DNA of 64,000 bases, from positions 1,160,341 through 1,224,340 of the forward strand of contig VWZP01001440.1 of assembly GCA_013396995.1 (NCBI GenBank). Direction: 5' to 3'. The position numbers and the translations under genes are program-made. The notes under the pieces are model-generated. The model was not told where the DNA came from. It made no database searches and worked only from the letters and a program-made list of their open reading frames with translations. Shown in pieces: positions 23,907 to 35,600 of this stretch; within the stretch, counting starts at the first letter, position 1; each line of letters starts with the position of its first letter. Source of the stretch: Dicaeum eximium (Eukaryota > Chordata > Aves > Passeriformes > Dicaeidae).

Positions 23907-23921
23907 CCACCAGGGGGAGCC
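23907..23921 (+). promoter_or_regulatory. CTCF-like motif in CpG-rich block
   Basis: CCACCAGGGGGAGCC matches the CTCF core consensus except for A where C is preferred after the G run. It lies within the most CpG-dense part of the intergenic region (about 23860-23990), between two converging genes, a plausible place for an insulator or loop anchor. The call is motif-based only. Confidence 0.35.
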
Positions 23922-24083
23922 ACGCCCCGGCCGCGTTCCCCTCAGGGCCCGGCGGGCCGGGCAGGGCCGCGGTGCTGCCGCTTCCAGCCGCAGAATCCCT
24001 GAAATTGGGCTTTCCATCCAAAAAGTTACTGCTGCCTTCAGCTGCGGGCTAGTAAATCACATTCCTAAGGACAGCTGGAGCTG

Positions 24084-24097
24084 TATACACGTGTATA
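24084..24097. repeat. 14-bp perfect palindrome containing CACGTG
   Basis: TATACACGTGTATA is its own reverse complement and has an E-box (CACGTG) at its centre. A related GCTGTATACAG string follows at about 24110-24119. This may be simple TA/CA-rich coincidence. Confidence 0.5.
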
Positions 24098-24199
24098 AGT
24101 AGCTACACAGCTGTATACAGATACGGTCATACATTTTTACACTAATGATACTCTTTATATTAAATGTAATTGTTTATATTATACTATCGTACAGGTTCT

Positions 24200-24385
24200 T
24201 ATATTAAAAATACTAGGAAGAAATTCTTCACTAGGAGGATGATGAGGCATTGGAACACGTTGCCCAGAGAAGTTGTGGATACCCGAGCTGTGGGAGTGTT
24301 CAAGGCCAGGTTGGATGGGGCCTGGAGCAGCCTGGTCTCGTGGAAGGTGTCACAGCTCATGTTTGTTCCCTTCCAGCCCTCGAAC
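24200..24385 (+). mobile_element. CR1 LINE 3' fragment, truncated
   Basis: The run containing AGGAAGAAATTCTTCACTA, GGCATTGGAACACGTTGCCC, AGAAGTTGTGGATACC and GTTCAAGGCCAGGTTGGATG follows the 3' UTR consensus of avian CR1 in + orientation. The terminal ATTCTATG-type repeat is missing or decayed. It is a dead, 5'-truncated copy. Confidence 0.88.
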
Positions 24386-25862
24386 GGGAGGGTGGTCCCA
24401 GGCACTGCTGGGCTCTGGGCTTGGCTACCTCTGCCACCTCCAGCCCCCTTTGGGCAGCACCTGGTTTGGAGCACCCTTGTGCCCCACCCTGCTGCATTGC
24501 CCCCGTGGCATCACCTGAGCCACCTCCGGCTCACCCAAGGCACAGATCAGGATATTAATTTTGCTGCTTTTCCAATGTTCTTCAGCTTACATCCCACCCC
24601 CCATCATACCTGTCCTCCTTTCCCTCCCCTACAGCGCCCTGCACTCACTGCCCCCACACAGTTTCCTGGTACTCCTCTGGCAAGCTGGCAAGCCCCTCAA
24701 CATGTGTCAGTCTGAAACTCGTGGCAGGGGGAAGAAGAAAACAAGGGAAAGAAGCTCAGTGGTTCTGCCTCCTTTTGGGGAGTCCCAAGGGAAAACACAG
24801 CCAGCTGGAGGCAGGATGTTGGGGCCAACAAAGAGCCTCTCCTTCAATGCTGCAATTTTAATTGAATGTAGTGTGGGGTTTTTTAGTTTTTATTATTATT
24901 TGCTTCTCTGTGATGCCCAAACACCAAGCTCTGCTGTCACACTCCCTTTGGCAGCACTTCTCACCTTGGGAGAAGGTGATGGACCTCTCTCCATAGCCCT
25001 GTGAGGGAAAAGCATCAACCAAACTCTGGTCACACACAGACCCTGTACCTCCCTGCACTTGAGATTCACAAGGACCAATGTGTATAGCACAAATATAGGC
25101 AGGCAAAGGAGGAGTGACACCAGTTCCTCCCTGCTCACATAAGCAGCGCCAGTAACAATGGAAAGCTCAGCTCCCATTACTACCATGGCGTGTCAGCCAT
25201 GGACAAAGGATGAACAGGGACAAATCTGCATGTGATCCATCAGGCAAAGAACATGTCCTGCGAGCACTGTGGAGGGGAAAGACAACAGTCTTCTGGCATC
25301 CTATTTAATTTATTCCAAGTTTATGTAGCTCGGCTTTCTTAAAAGGGAAGCAGACAAACAAATAAGAAAACTTCCCTATTCCTAAACAAAACAAAGTACA
25401 AACTACAGATGAGAGCCAGCATGTGCAAGTTTTATATGAAAAAGCAGAGCACCCTCAGATGTTAACAGAAAACAGGTAGCATCATTTTTACAGTTACTTG
25501 GTTTTGCGTGGAGGTGTGTTTTCTCCTTTCATGTGCTCCCATTCATACACACCCACATATGCCCATCCTTGACTTTCCAAAAGGGGTTCTTCCCCTGCCT
25601 CCTCCACTGCCATGTCCAAACCCCTGCAAAGGCACAAAGGCCCTAATTTAACAGAGCCCACCTGTGCCCTTCACACTTCAGATCTGAAATGTGGGTCCAA
25701 GAAGGGGGACAAGAAACAACAAACCATTTAAGAAAAGCCTGAGACATTTACTCCAAGGAGAGGGTTTTTATAATTGCTCTAATAAGGACATCCATATTAG
25801 GGGGAAAAAAAAAAAAAGGAAGAAAATAATAAAACCTCCTTGCTTAGGCAATGGGGAAGTTA

Positions 25863-25868
25863 TTTATT
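25863..25868 (-). terminator. IGFBP2: Candidate IGFBP2 polyadenylation signal
   Basis: TTTATT on the + strand is AATAAA on the IGFBP2 strand, about 1.33 kb past the stop codon. It is the first canonical hexamer I find downstream of the CDS. A second lies at 25309-25314. Which one is used cannot be decided from the sequence. Confidence 0.4.
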
Positions 25869-26019
25869 CTCAGCATCAGTGTGTTCTGTACAGAAAGAAA
25901 TCAACAGGTGAATTAACAGCAGAGATACATCTCTCCTCAGCATGTCCAGCACAAAACCTCTCAGAGCACCTGGAATCACTTGGATTTCATCTATACAAAT
26001 GTGTATGTGGGCAGAGGCA

Positions 26020-26089
<70 letters not shown>

Positions 26090-27195
26090 AATGTGAGGGC
26101 CTTTACAAAGCAAGATATATAGTGTAATTTACTTACAAAAAGAAAAAGTTATGTGCTGAATAACAGATGCTCATTTCAGTCCCAAGCAAAAATGGAGGGA
26201 CAAGGGCAGCTGCTTGGGAACGCAGGTTTTAGATGTTTTGATTTGTTTTTTTCTATCTAGAAATAAAGAAAAAAAATGAATGAGGGAAAGAGAGACATTC
26301 CCTGGCTTGTTATCCTAAATCTACACACGCATCCTTCCACCCAGCCTCAGCAAGTTCATTTTAGCTCCCTCGGCATAAGCTGATCCTAAGAAATACTGTG
26401 CAAAAGCCCTTCAAATGCCTTGGAAAAGCAAGCATTTAGCTTTGTTATCACCCAAAGGCCCCATGCTCCCACACCAGTGGCTGAAGCCGGGTCCCTATGG
26501 AGTTGGCTGTGCCCCAGCACGAGCAAAGGAAGCACTCAAGAGTGTTGTTAGGGGGCAAGGTGGCAGCTGTCTCATCTTTAGCCCTTTCCCTCAACTGCTG
26601 CTTCCTTGGGGTACATATCCCAACTGCGGGGGTATGTTCCAGCTGGGAATCCAGGGACTTTCTTCCTTCCCTCCCTCCCGCACCACATCCCATGCCAGGA
26701 CTGATGGCTGGGCTGGGGCACAAGAGACTGACTGGCAGGACACAAGAGGCAGGTGACGGTATTTACAGTCTTTGGTCTTGGGGAAGAGAGGAAAAGAGGG
26801 GAAAAGGCTGGGCTCTTTCAGTTTTTTTACCCTCTCCCACTCATAGCAAGGGGTTTTGCCCCTGGGAGGGGTCAGGGAGCACATGGCACTCTGTGCTGGA
26901 GGGTGCAGAAAGATGCCGCAAAGCAGCAGGGAAGGCAGGGCTGCAGGGTGAGGAGCTAAAAAGACCAGTTCTCTGGTTTATGTTGGGTGAAAGACTAAGA
27001 AAGCAGTCCCTTCTCCTTGCAAACCCCCCATCACCTTCCCCTCCCGTTATCCCTCCCCTTCCCAGGAACCAGGCAGCTGAGGAAGGAGGGCAGCACCCAG
27101 TCTCTTCCAGAGCCTAAAGAGACACGCTGAAACCCATGTAAAATCCAGCACTGTGGCCACAGTGAGCCACCTCTAGCCAGCAAGATCACATCTGT
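25869..27195 (-). other. IGFBP2: Inferred IGFBP2 3' UTR
   Basis: This is the stretch between the IGFBP2 stop codon and the first AATAAA on that strand. It has no recognisable coding exon. It would give the mRNA a CA-repeat (the GT microsatellite at 26025-26086 read on the - strand). The extent is inferred, and the true 3' end may be nearer or farther. Confidence 0.4.
26025..26086 (+). repeat. (GT)31 dinucleotide microsatellite
   Basis: The tract is pure GT for 62 bases, preceded by GTGA and short GT words. It is likely to be length-polymorphic. On the IGFBP2 strand it reads (CA)n. Confidence 0.98.
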
Positions 27196-27363
27196 CTACT
27201 GGCTCCGTAGGGCGTGTGCTCCCCGGTCCTCCTGCTCATGGGCTGTATAGAAGAGGTGGCACTCGGGGTCCCCGCGGATGGTGGGTGCACCCTGGATCAC
27301 CTTCCCATGGATGGGGTCCACGCACCAGCACTCGCCACGCTGCCCATTCACCGACATCTTGCA
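27196..27363 (-). CDS. IGFBP2: IGFBP2 coding exon 4: C-terminus with RGD
   Basis: The exon has 55 codons plus a stop, following an acceptor read as CCACGCAG on the - strand. It starts CKMSVNGQRGECWCVDP and includes TIRGDPECHLFY, with the RGD tripeptide known to bind integrins in IGFBP2, and ends GAHALRSQ. Four of the six C-domain cysteines are here. The open frame extends upstream into intron 3 by chance; the true exon begins at Cys. Confidence 0.97.
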   Translation of the reverse strand, partial: CKMSVNGQRGECWCVDPIHGKVIQGAPTIRGDPECHLFYTAHEQEDRGAHALRSQ

Positions 27364-30300
27364 CTGCGTGGAGAGGGACAGGACAGGTGTCAAAGTCAAG
27401 AGAAGGACAAAACAAACCACTTCCCAGGTCACCCAGCCCAAAGCCCCAGCACTGGCAGAGCTGGGGTTTCTCTGGTGATCTGGCACTAGTTTAGATTCCG
27501 GCAAAATCCATGGGATTCTGTACTCAAACCCCAAGGGCCTAGGCTGCACTAGCAGTGTTACTTCAGCAGTCCAGAGTGAGGGCTGAACCTCTGTCCCCAG
27601 GGGCTGTGCCAGGGACCAAGAAGCCAATTTTAATGAACCAGAAAGACAAGTGTCCCTGAAATGCATCACCCTTTGCCAAATGTGGATGAAAGCATCCAAA
27701 GAGACAAAGATCCCTTGGGAAAGAGGGATGAGACAGACTGACAGAGGAGCTGTATAAGATTATTCTCACCTGCAGATTAGGCTAAACAAACATCAGATCA
27801 AGGCCCCCACAGCCAGACCAAACAGATTCACTCATCCCAGAACAGAGGCTGGGACCATGGTGCATCTAGATCTGGCCTCTATCCTCCCAGTCTTGTTAGA
27901 GAAAAGTTTCTTGGTCTAATAGTTACTGTCCTCCTCCTGCCCTGCAGTGCTGCAGGCACTTTGAACCTGATGTTCATCCCTTCAGCCCCAGCAGATACAT
28001 TTCTGAACAGGGTGTAGTGGGAGATGCAGAGGCTACTCCAAGCAGACCAGTGCAGGCTGACTTGTTCCTCAGACACAAGGAGCAGCAGAGACTGTTTTTT
28101 CTTCTGTAGCACACAAAGATCACCACAGTGTCCAGGCTCATTCCCCAGACATGGCTCATTTTACAGGCAATTTGCCAGCTCTGCTCCATCCAGCCCTTCC
28201 AAGTGTGCTCATGCTGGGGGATCCAGCCAGCCCATGGGCCTCTTCGGATGGGTGAGGGTCCAAGTGGGACAGATTCAGGAGAACAGACAGAGGGAGATTC
28301 TCTCAGAGCATCCTAATTTTTTTTAATTTAATGCTTCTGATCAATGGGTAAAAGTAGCCCTGAGTAAAAGGCCTAGCCATGAAAATAGCCTGGGTCCCCT
28401 CCAAAGGCTCAGCTATAAGGAATCCTCATATCAAGGTACTATTCACAGGTGACTCCAGTCAACCCTGCACCAGCTGTTGTTCCTGCTGTTTTTCCTGGCA
28501 GTTTTTTTCCCCATTCCTCAGCCACTGACACCTGGTGGTTTTGCATGGATGAAGCCAGCAAGTCAGAATTCAGACACACAAGTTTTCTGAGTTCTTCTGG
28601 GTCCCCTAAATACCTTCAGAAGCATGCTGCACCCCAACCTCCACCCTGCCTGGAAGGAATCCCTCCTGGAGCTATGGGACCAGCCTCGACTTGTGGAGGA
28701 AAACCAGTAAAGTGCAGTAGAAACCTTCCTGACTCCCAGAAGTGCCTTCTGCTTTGTCTGCAAGACTGGTCAGTATTCAGTCCCTTTCTGCTCTTCTCCT
28801 GCAGCAGGGCCCAGACAGGACAAGATCTGTCTCAGAGTTCAAGAAAATAGACCTGGACAGATAAGCAGCTCTTGTGGGGAAGAAGAACTAATCTGATTCT
28901 CCATCTCTGGACTGCCCATAGCCATGTGTAGATGTGGATTTCATCTCCACTTGCAAACTAGTGGCTGCAGATGCACGTGGGTGTAACTAAACTTGTCCAT
29001 GCCACATGCAGCATTTGCTACTTACCCCACACCTCACACGATGCACAGGGTATCAGCTCAGCCCTGAACTATGCATGTTCCGTGTCTGCACATGGTGGGG
29101 ACAGACAGTGAGCCACGGGCTGCTGCTGGAAGCACAGACAGCCCCAGAGCTCCCACTTACCTGTTTGAGATTGTACAAGCCATGCTTGTCACAGTTGGGG
29201 ATGTGAAGGGAATAGAGGTGCTCCAGGGGCCCTCGCTCATCTGGCAGCCGCATGGTGGAAATGCGTTCCAGGACCTGATCCAGCTCCTGCTGACAAGGGG
29301 TCTGAAAACAGCCCAGAAAGCAGAAAAAAAAAGTGTATCAAGACAATGGTACCATTCAGCATCAACACTGCAGACAATGGGAACACCACTAGGGATGAAT
29401 ACATATGCAACCCTAAAGAAACAGGTTTGCCACTGGGTCCTGCTGCAGTCTTCACCTCCAGGCACCCAAAATGAGAGTCGTGCATAGACATGCATGTCTC
29501 CCATGTACCTGACATGGCCAAGAGCCAGCATAATACCAGGTCCCAAGTCCTGGATACAGAGGAGAAACTTCAGAGAGGCTACCATGGCTCCCACTGGTGG
29601 TTACAAGTGACATGAAGCAAGGCTAATCTGGAAAGACCAGGAGGATTTCCATAAGCGTAGCCCAGAGCACACACCTGTGATGCAGTTTTGGCCCAGAAGT
29701 ACAACACAAAAGCATGTGAGACTCCATGGCAGTGGAGAGGAAGACCTGGGAATGGGAGTACCCCAGGCCAGCCTCTGGAGGCATCCTTCTTACTCCACAG
29801 CAGCTTCCAGAAAGTGCTTCCAGCCAAGGCAGTGTGGTTGAAATATTCCTGATGTGAGCCAAACTGAGTCCACACCTCTCTGCTTTTGCAGTGGGTGAGG
29901 TTTTTTTTTTCACAAAGGAGCAGCAGCAGTGTGTGAGCTCTCAAAGTTGATGGTGCCTGCAGTTTATTTCTAACTTCTGTTTTGCCTAGTCCTTGGAAGG
30001 CATGAGGACTCTCCTTTCTGTCCCTGTGCTCCCCAGATATTAATACTCTGTATGTTTACAGGGTTGTATATTGTGGATCCTTTGGGGTGGCTTTCAATCT
30101 CCATTCCCATTCTCATTCCATCTAGTTGCCTTGATCAAGCTTCCCACTAGAGGGAAGCCACGGCCAAGAACTGCATAACAGACAGGGACAGGCAAGTAGA
30201 CTGGGAGGTCTTAGAGCACTCTCCCTTCTTCAGGACAGTTACACAGGTCATCCTCGGGGCTTGTGGCCTCCTTTAACCTGGACCGGGGCTGCCCTGCAGC

Positions 30301-30896
30301 AGGCAGACAGCTCTGCTTCTGGCCCCTCAAATCCCCTTGGGCATGCATTATTCGGGGAGAAAGCCAATCCATGGGCAAAGGGCATGCCTGCACCCCTGCA
30401 GAGGTGGGTGTTGAGCCAGCAGAAGCCCCCCTTCCGGAGGTGAAGCTGTAATGAAAATAATGCCTCCTGACCAGCATATCAAAGTTCATCAGATAGTGTG
30501 TTCGGCTCCATCATCAGGCCAAAAATGTTTGCTTCTCCCCACTTTTTTCTTTCAATTTACTTTTTCTGTTTTTAAGACAGTTCATTGCAGATGCCACTTG
30601 GGCTTTGCATTCAGCATTTCCCAGTGAGCCCACAGCTGCCCCCCTTAGCTTCCCACAGCCCTGCCCTCTCACCCTGCCTGTTGACAGCCGTGACTTTTTG
30701 GAGTCCTCATGGTTGTGATGGGCCTTGCTGACTTTGCCCATCTGCCGCTGCTGCTCGTTCACCTTCTCCCTCATCACTGCCAGCTCCTTCATGCCTGTCT
30801 TCATGGGCTTCCTCCCTCCAGCTCCACTCAGGATCCCCATGGTGCCATCCACGTGGTTCTCAGCAAGAATGCTCTCAGACCGGTCATCACCATTAT
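27196..30896 (-). CDS. IGFBP2: IGFBP2, insulin-like growth factor-binding protein 2 (exons 2-4; exon 1 outside window)
   Basis: On the - strand the visible coding sequence joins 30896-30673, 29301-29161 and 27363-27196 and gives 176 complete residues plus part of a split Asp codon. The product is a secreted carrier of IGF-I and IGF-II. Exon 2 encodes the linker; exons 3 and 4 encode the six-cysteine thyroglobulin type-1 domain with CWCV and an RGD integrin-binding motif. Junctions are GT-AG, with phases 1, 0, 0 matching IGFBP5. The signal peptide and 12-cysteine N-domain must come from exon 1, which I could not find before 64000: no GC-rich segment on the - strand encodes the GCGCC motif. The gene converges on IGFBP5, as in other amniotes. 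Confidence 0.95.
29161..29301 (-). CDS. IGFBP2: IGFBP2 coding exon 3
   Basis: The exon has 47 codons in phase 0 between a TTTTCAG acceptor and a GTAAGT donor. It encodes TPCQQELDQVLERISTMR and then LPDERGPLEHLYSLHIPNC up to NLKQ, nearly identical to known IGFBP2. It supplies the first two cysteines of the thyroglobulin domain. Introns 2 (29302-30672) and 3 (27364-29160) show no other gene. Confidence 0.97.
30673..30896 (-). CDS. IGFBP2: IGFBP2 coding exon 2: linker
   Basis: The 224-nt exon follows a CTCCTGCAG acceptor and starts with the last two bases of a split codon (phase 1). It encodes NGDDRSESILAENHVDG, the GRKPMKTGMKELAVMREKV segment and QMGKVSKAHHNHEDSKKSR, ending STGR before a GTGAGA donor. 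The linker has no cysteine and carries a His/Lys-rich stretch, as in bird IGFBP2. Confidence 0.95.
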
Positions 30897-31910
30897 CTGC
30901 AGGAGACGGGGCAGACAAGGAAAGTGTCCAGCTCAGTCAGGCGCTGCCTCACATGTTCATCCTGCTCTGGATCATTTTCAGCCATGGCTAGTTACCAAGC
31001 CATAAAATCTTTGCATGCAAAAATTTTAAATTGCATTAGCCCTTTCATCTGAAAGGTGAGAATAGATCCTTTCATTCTGGAGTTATTACCACTCTAAAAG
31101 ACAGTTTATAGAGCAGGGGAAATCGCTGCTGGAGAAGTTCTTTCTGGCTTTTCTGTGACCTTCTGAATTACTTCCCAAGAATGTAATTTTCCCATCACAA
31201 GTCCAGTTGGATTAGAGATGCCAAGTGTACTTCAGCTCCAACACTTAAAACCACAGTGATTAGTAACAATACCTTGAGTCCATCTGTCATCCCCCAGAAT
31301 ATCTCCAGGAATACTTACTCAATATTCATGTGCTAAAATAAATTCTCAGGCCTGCTTTCAAAAATACCTCACCTCTGTTCTGTGGCCATGTGGCTACCCT
31401 AACATCCTTTGGAGATCCTGCCATTTCAGTGATCATTATCCTTCCCATACCATCTTTCCATGTTTCTCATACACTGTGTTACTCATTTAGCTTCTACCTA
31501 CTTCTGCATTGGGCCACTTCTGCTGACAGCAGAACAGTCACAATTCTGCCACTGCTGAAAGCCACAAGATCCCAGCTAGTTCGGCCACTTCAAAATCAGT
31601 TAGCAGAAATCTTGGACTTTCTGGACTTTTTCCATCTCCTCTGCTCTGTGCTTTATGCATTTTCCCAATGCACCAGGAATTTGTGAGAGCAAACCTTGCC
31701 ACAGCAGTGCACAATGGTCACAATGCTGCAGCCACCAGTCTCTTTGGACTTGACAGTGGCAATGAGAACAGACCTCAATTCCTCCTGTTTGCTCCAAACA
31801 CCTAGGAAGTGACAGCTGATCACTCCTTGTTGCCTGCTCTGATCTAGCTGAGCAAGCACACCTAATACTATAGCTGAATATAATATTGAAGCTGACCCTG
31901 AATTAAGCTG

Positions 31911-31955
31911 GGACTTGAAGCAAGACCTCCAGAGGTCCCTTCCAGCCCAAATTAG
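31911..31955 (+). mobile_element. Short CR1-like 3' fragment
   Basis: The words GACCTCCAGAGGTCCCTTCC and CAGCCCAAATTA match the common CR1 3' segment preceding its terminal repeats. Only about 45 bases are recognisable, so subfamily and limits are uncertain. Confidence 0.5.
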
Positions 31956-32595
31956 GACTGAACCCACACATGCACATCACCTCCCAGTGCAATAACCCAG
32001 GCCAGGGTTTGTATGTCTCTGTATGTATCTCTCTACATAAGACCTCTTCAGCAGCTCCATAGGTACCATACCAGGGGACAGACCAAGCTGTTCTGGTGGT
32101 GGTGACAAATAGGAAGTGTCTTTCAGTATTGCCAAGGAAGAACTGTAGCGCTCAACTTCCCAGCATCAGAATTTTCTCTGGCACCTCCAATTTCAGCTTT
32201 CCAGCATTATGGAACTCAGGCACTTATCCAGAGGTAAAGAAATCATATCAAACTGTGCATGATGCAGGGCAAGCAATGCTTTAGCTCATGTACCAATGCT
32301 TAATTTATGGATCTCTCCTGCTTCTCAGAGGACCAAGTATACAGACCATTTACAGATGCTAACAGTTCCTTTTTTCAAAATCTGCATGATTATGTTTATC
32401 CCTACTGTCAGCATAGCCCTACTGTCATGACAGAGTGAAAAATCATAATAGAAAGCATTTTATTTCTGCCACAGCTTTCTAAGCTCTTTTCAGGTATTAC
32501 AACCCCAAGCTCACAAAGGAGAAACTGTGAGAAGAGTTTTGTCTGAACTTACTCAGCAAACATGCAGCTGTCTGATGCCAAGATGGCCCAGGTGT

Positions 32596-32683
32596 ACTGG
32601 GAATGGTCCTTCTGCTCCCAAGCAGCCTGCCATTCATGAGAGACCATCAGCAGCTGCTTGGGAGCAGAAGGACCATTCCCAGT
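32596..32683. repeat. Perfect 31-bp inverted repeat with 26-nt loop
   Basis: The left arm 32596-32626 is the exact reverse complement of the right arm 32653-32683; the spacer is 32627-32652. The arms contain TGGTCCTTCTGCTCCC on the left and its complement GGGAGCAGAAGGACCA on the right. It lies in IGFBP2 intron 1. RNA from either strand would fold to an uninterrupted hairpin. No transposon terminal features or target duplications are evident. Confidence 0.95.
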
Positions 32684-35600
32684 TTGTACAGCAGACCAGC
32701 AGTAAGAGCACTTTCATGGCTAAAGTCTGTATCTGACCCACAGGATTCAAAAACTACCAGCAGACCCATCCCTCAGTGGATTTGTCCAGTATCTTTTTGA
32801 ACTTCTTCACGATTTCCACAAATACTAAATGTATTTGGTCTGCAGGTTTTTAGCTGCTTAGGTAGCAAGTGAAAAGCAAACATAGGGCAAAACCCATCTG
32901 GCAAAGTCCATTATTTTCCTCAGTTCTAGTTCCAGATGAGAATTGAGACCAGGTTTGATAGCCAGATGGGCAAGCTCAAAGTCTAGGCTGCTGTCTGGTG
33001 ATTGCCATCTGGCCATCATCCTAGGAGTCAGACAAGCAGTATTTTGAGCAGAAATATTCTGTTTATACACCAGACTCCTCATTAATTAGAAACACATAGT
33101 GAGAAGAGAGAAGGCCATGAGGCCACCTTTAGAGAGGATCAACTGAAAAAGCACCATGAAGAGATGAGCAAGGCTGGAGATGCAAGGCTTAGGAGAGTTT
33201 TAGCCTTCTGACCTCTTTTGTGCTCCTCTCCTTGGTGCCCCCCAAATTGTCAACAACAGCAGAACAAGGGCAGCAGCAGGGAAGCTTCTCAGACACACTG
33301 CAGTCCTCTGCTTCATTCAGAAAAAGATGGTACAAACTGACAGAAAAGCAGCAAACTGGAAGTGATGTCTTCCCCCATCCATTCTCACTCCTTCCTGCCT
33401 CCAACTAAAATACATAGACATCTGCCCAAATAAGCACTGTGCTAGTAAATGCAGGCGAGCTGGTAAGCCTCTTGTCGGCTGATTCATTCACAAAACCTGC
33501 TTCTGATAATATTTTTGTTCATTTTTCTCACTTTCCAATGCTAACAAATATCAGCCCAAAGAAAACCACCGATGGGAGTGGAGTGTGCAAGCCAATGTGC
33601 ATGAACACACCCAGGGACAGGAGAGATTGGTCTTGGCTCCCCAAGCACCATCACAGGAGCAAGACTGGATCAGCGGCCAGGAAGTTCTAGCTGCTATTGA
33701 CTGTAAGCTCTCCTTTCTAAGGCCAAGTCAGCCATGGTGAGCCATGCCTTTGACCCTGCTGCCAAGCTGGACTGGTCCACCTGGGGCTGATGGCAAAGCC
33801 CCATCTCAGCTTTTCCCTCTCCCAAATCTGGTACTGCTCTTAGCAGAAGCTATCCTGACTTGGAGCTTCCAGGGGTGGCTTCATCACAGGGGGTGGGAGA
33901 TGAAACAGAAGAGGTTGGCCCCATGTGCAGAGCACCAGCGTTTCTTTCAGGACAAGCTGCATGCACAGGAGAAGGCTGACCACCAGGTGTGATGGACCAC
34001 ATTTGAAAGGGCAAAAGGGCTCGGGAGCAACAAGAAGAGCAAAGAGATAAAGACTCAAGGTTAGGACAGCACAGAGCATGCCACAAGCCAAACAACCCCT
34101 CTTACAGCCAGATAATGCTTTCTGATGCTGCCCAAAAGCTGCAAGTCATGCTTGTTTATTACAATCCATGAACTAATGAAGCCACCTACCACCCCTACTA
34201 GCATGGGATGGGCAGGTATGTAATAGCCTCAAGACACAGAGCCCTAATCTGTCATTCTGACCAACGCCTTTTTGCTGACCAATTTCAATTCACACTAAAT
34301 ATATCTGTAAGGGAGTGGTGACAAACTCCAAGACAATTGTTTTATAGTTCTTTCTTACGGCATGTGGAAAACATCTCCTGTGTTATTTCAGATCAAAAGG
34401 TAGAGACCGTTGTGCAGGGTGGGACAAGTGTGGCAAGAATCTAAGCAGATAGCTGAAGTTCTCCTGAATGCTGATGTAGAGTCCATGAAACACCTCTCCA
34501 CTTGCCAAGAAAATGATTTCTTTATGGCCTTTTTCAAGGAAAATTCCCATTTGCTTCAATGGGGCGAGGACTTGGCTGAGGAAAAAGCCTGTTCAAATGG
34601 CCATCAGTTAACGTCTGTACGGAGCTGCACCGTCTCGCCAACATTTTCAAAAGCAACTACCAATTTCCAGTGCTAAAATTTTCGGGAATCTGGTTTAAGA
34701 CCTCTAGGCACCTCTGCCGAGGCAGCTGAGAAACAGAGGGGCTGAAAAACAACCTGTCACTTCCAGAGCTATGAGAAAAAACGTACCACACAAAAAAAGG
34801 CAGCTGCCTCAGGTTAAAAATATATTTTTATCCCTTTCAAGAGCCCTGAAGCATATCTGGGCTGCAGAACGGGATGGAGCCAGTAGCACTCACTTAGCAC
34901 AGGAGGGCCAGGCTCTATAATGGGGAGCACACACCATGCCAAGGACTGCAGCCGCCCTCACCAGTGCTGCTCCTGCTCTCTCTGCACTTGCTTTCCTTCA
35001 TCAACAGCTTGCCCAGAGGGTTTCACGTGCATTTGCTTATCTGCCTGGGGTGTTTGTACAGTGTTTAAATGCTGATTATTGTCCCAGACCCACAGAAAGT
35101 TTCACCCAAGTGGCCTTCAACATCCTGCCTGAAACCCCACTAACTGGGGGTCCCAAGCTGTGTCCTGGGCTGGACAGGGCTTACATCTCCCTCCCACAGC
35201 AACCACAGCCTCCACTGGCCAGCACTTTTCCTCTGAAGACATCCAAGGGCTTTGCAGTTCATTAATTACCCTGAAGACAGAAAGGTGCTCATCCTGAATT
35301 GCACATGGTTAAAGAAAAACAAAAAAAGGGCACTGAAATATTTGAGAGTGCTGCCCAAAGCCATGCAGGGAATATATGGGTAAATCCAGAAGCCCAAGTC
35401 CTGGTCTGGCACTGCACCATGTACAGGAGTGAGCACACTTGGGGTTGCAGGAATGCAGCATCCCTGAAGAGATTTTTCACCCTGAGCAGTGTCATCTGTC
35501 TTGTCTAAGTTTGGAGGGTTTTTTGCCTCCAACTCTTTCAGCTTTTTGTGTCTGCAATTTCTACCATTTAATGATAATTTGAATGCCTTATTGCTTGCCA

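Larger units (their letters stand above)
22971..25862. other. Intergenic gap between convergent IGFBP5 and IGFBP2
   Basis: No gene is recognised in this 2.9-kb interval between the two inferred mRNA ends. It contains a T-run at 23222-23242, a GC/CpG-rich block at about 23630-23990, a short palindrome at 24084-24097 and a CR1 fragment at about 24200-24385. Open frames on both strands across 23536-24102 follow from the high GC content. Confidence 0.7.

Noticed and set aside
23536..24102. Overlapping + and - frames of 146-188 codons in the intergenic GC-rich block
   Set aside because: Opposed frames both stay open because of CpG/GC richness; there is no domain, and a CR1 fragment begins soon after.
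27364..27699. The upstream extension of the open frame into IGFBP2 intron 3
   Set aside because: The splice acceptor at 27365-27364 and homology begin exactly at Cys of CKMSVNGQ; upstream residues are intronic.
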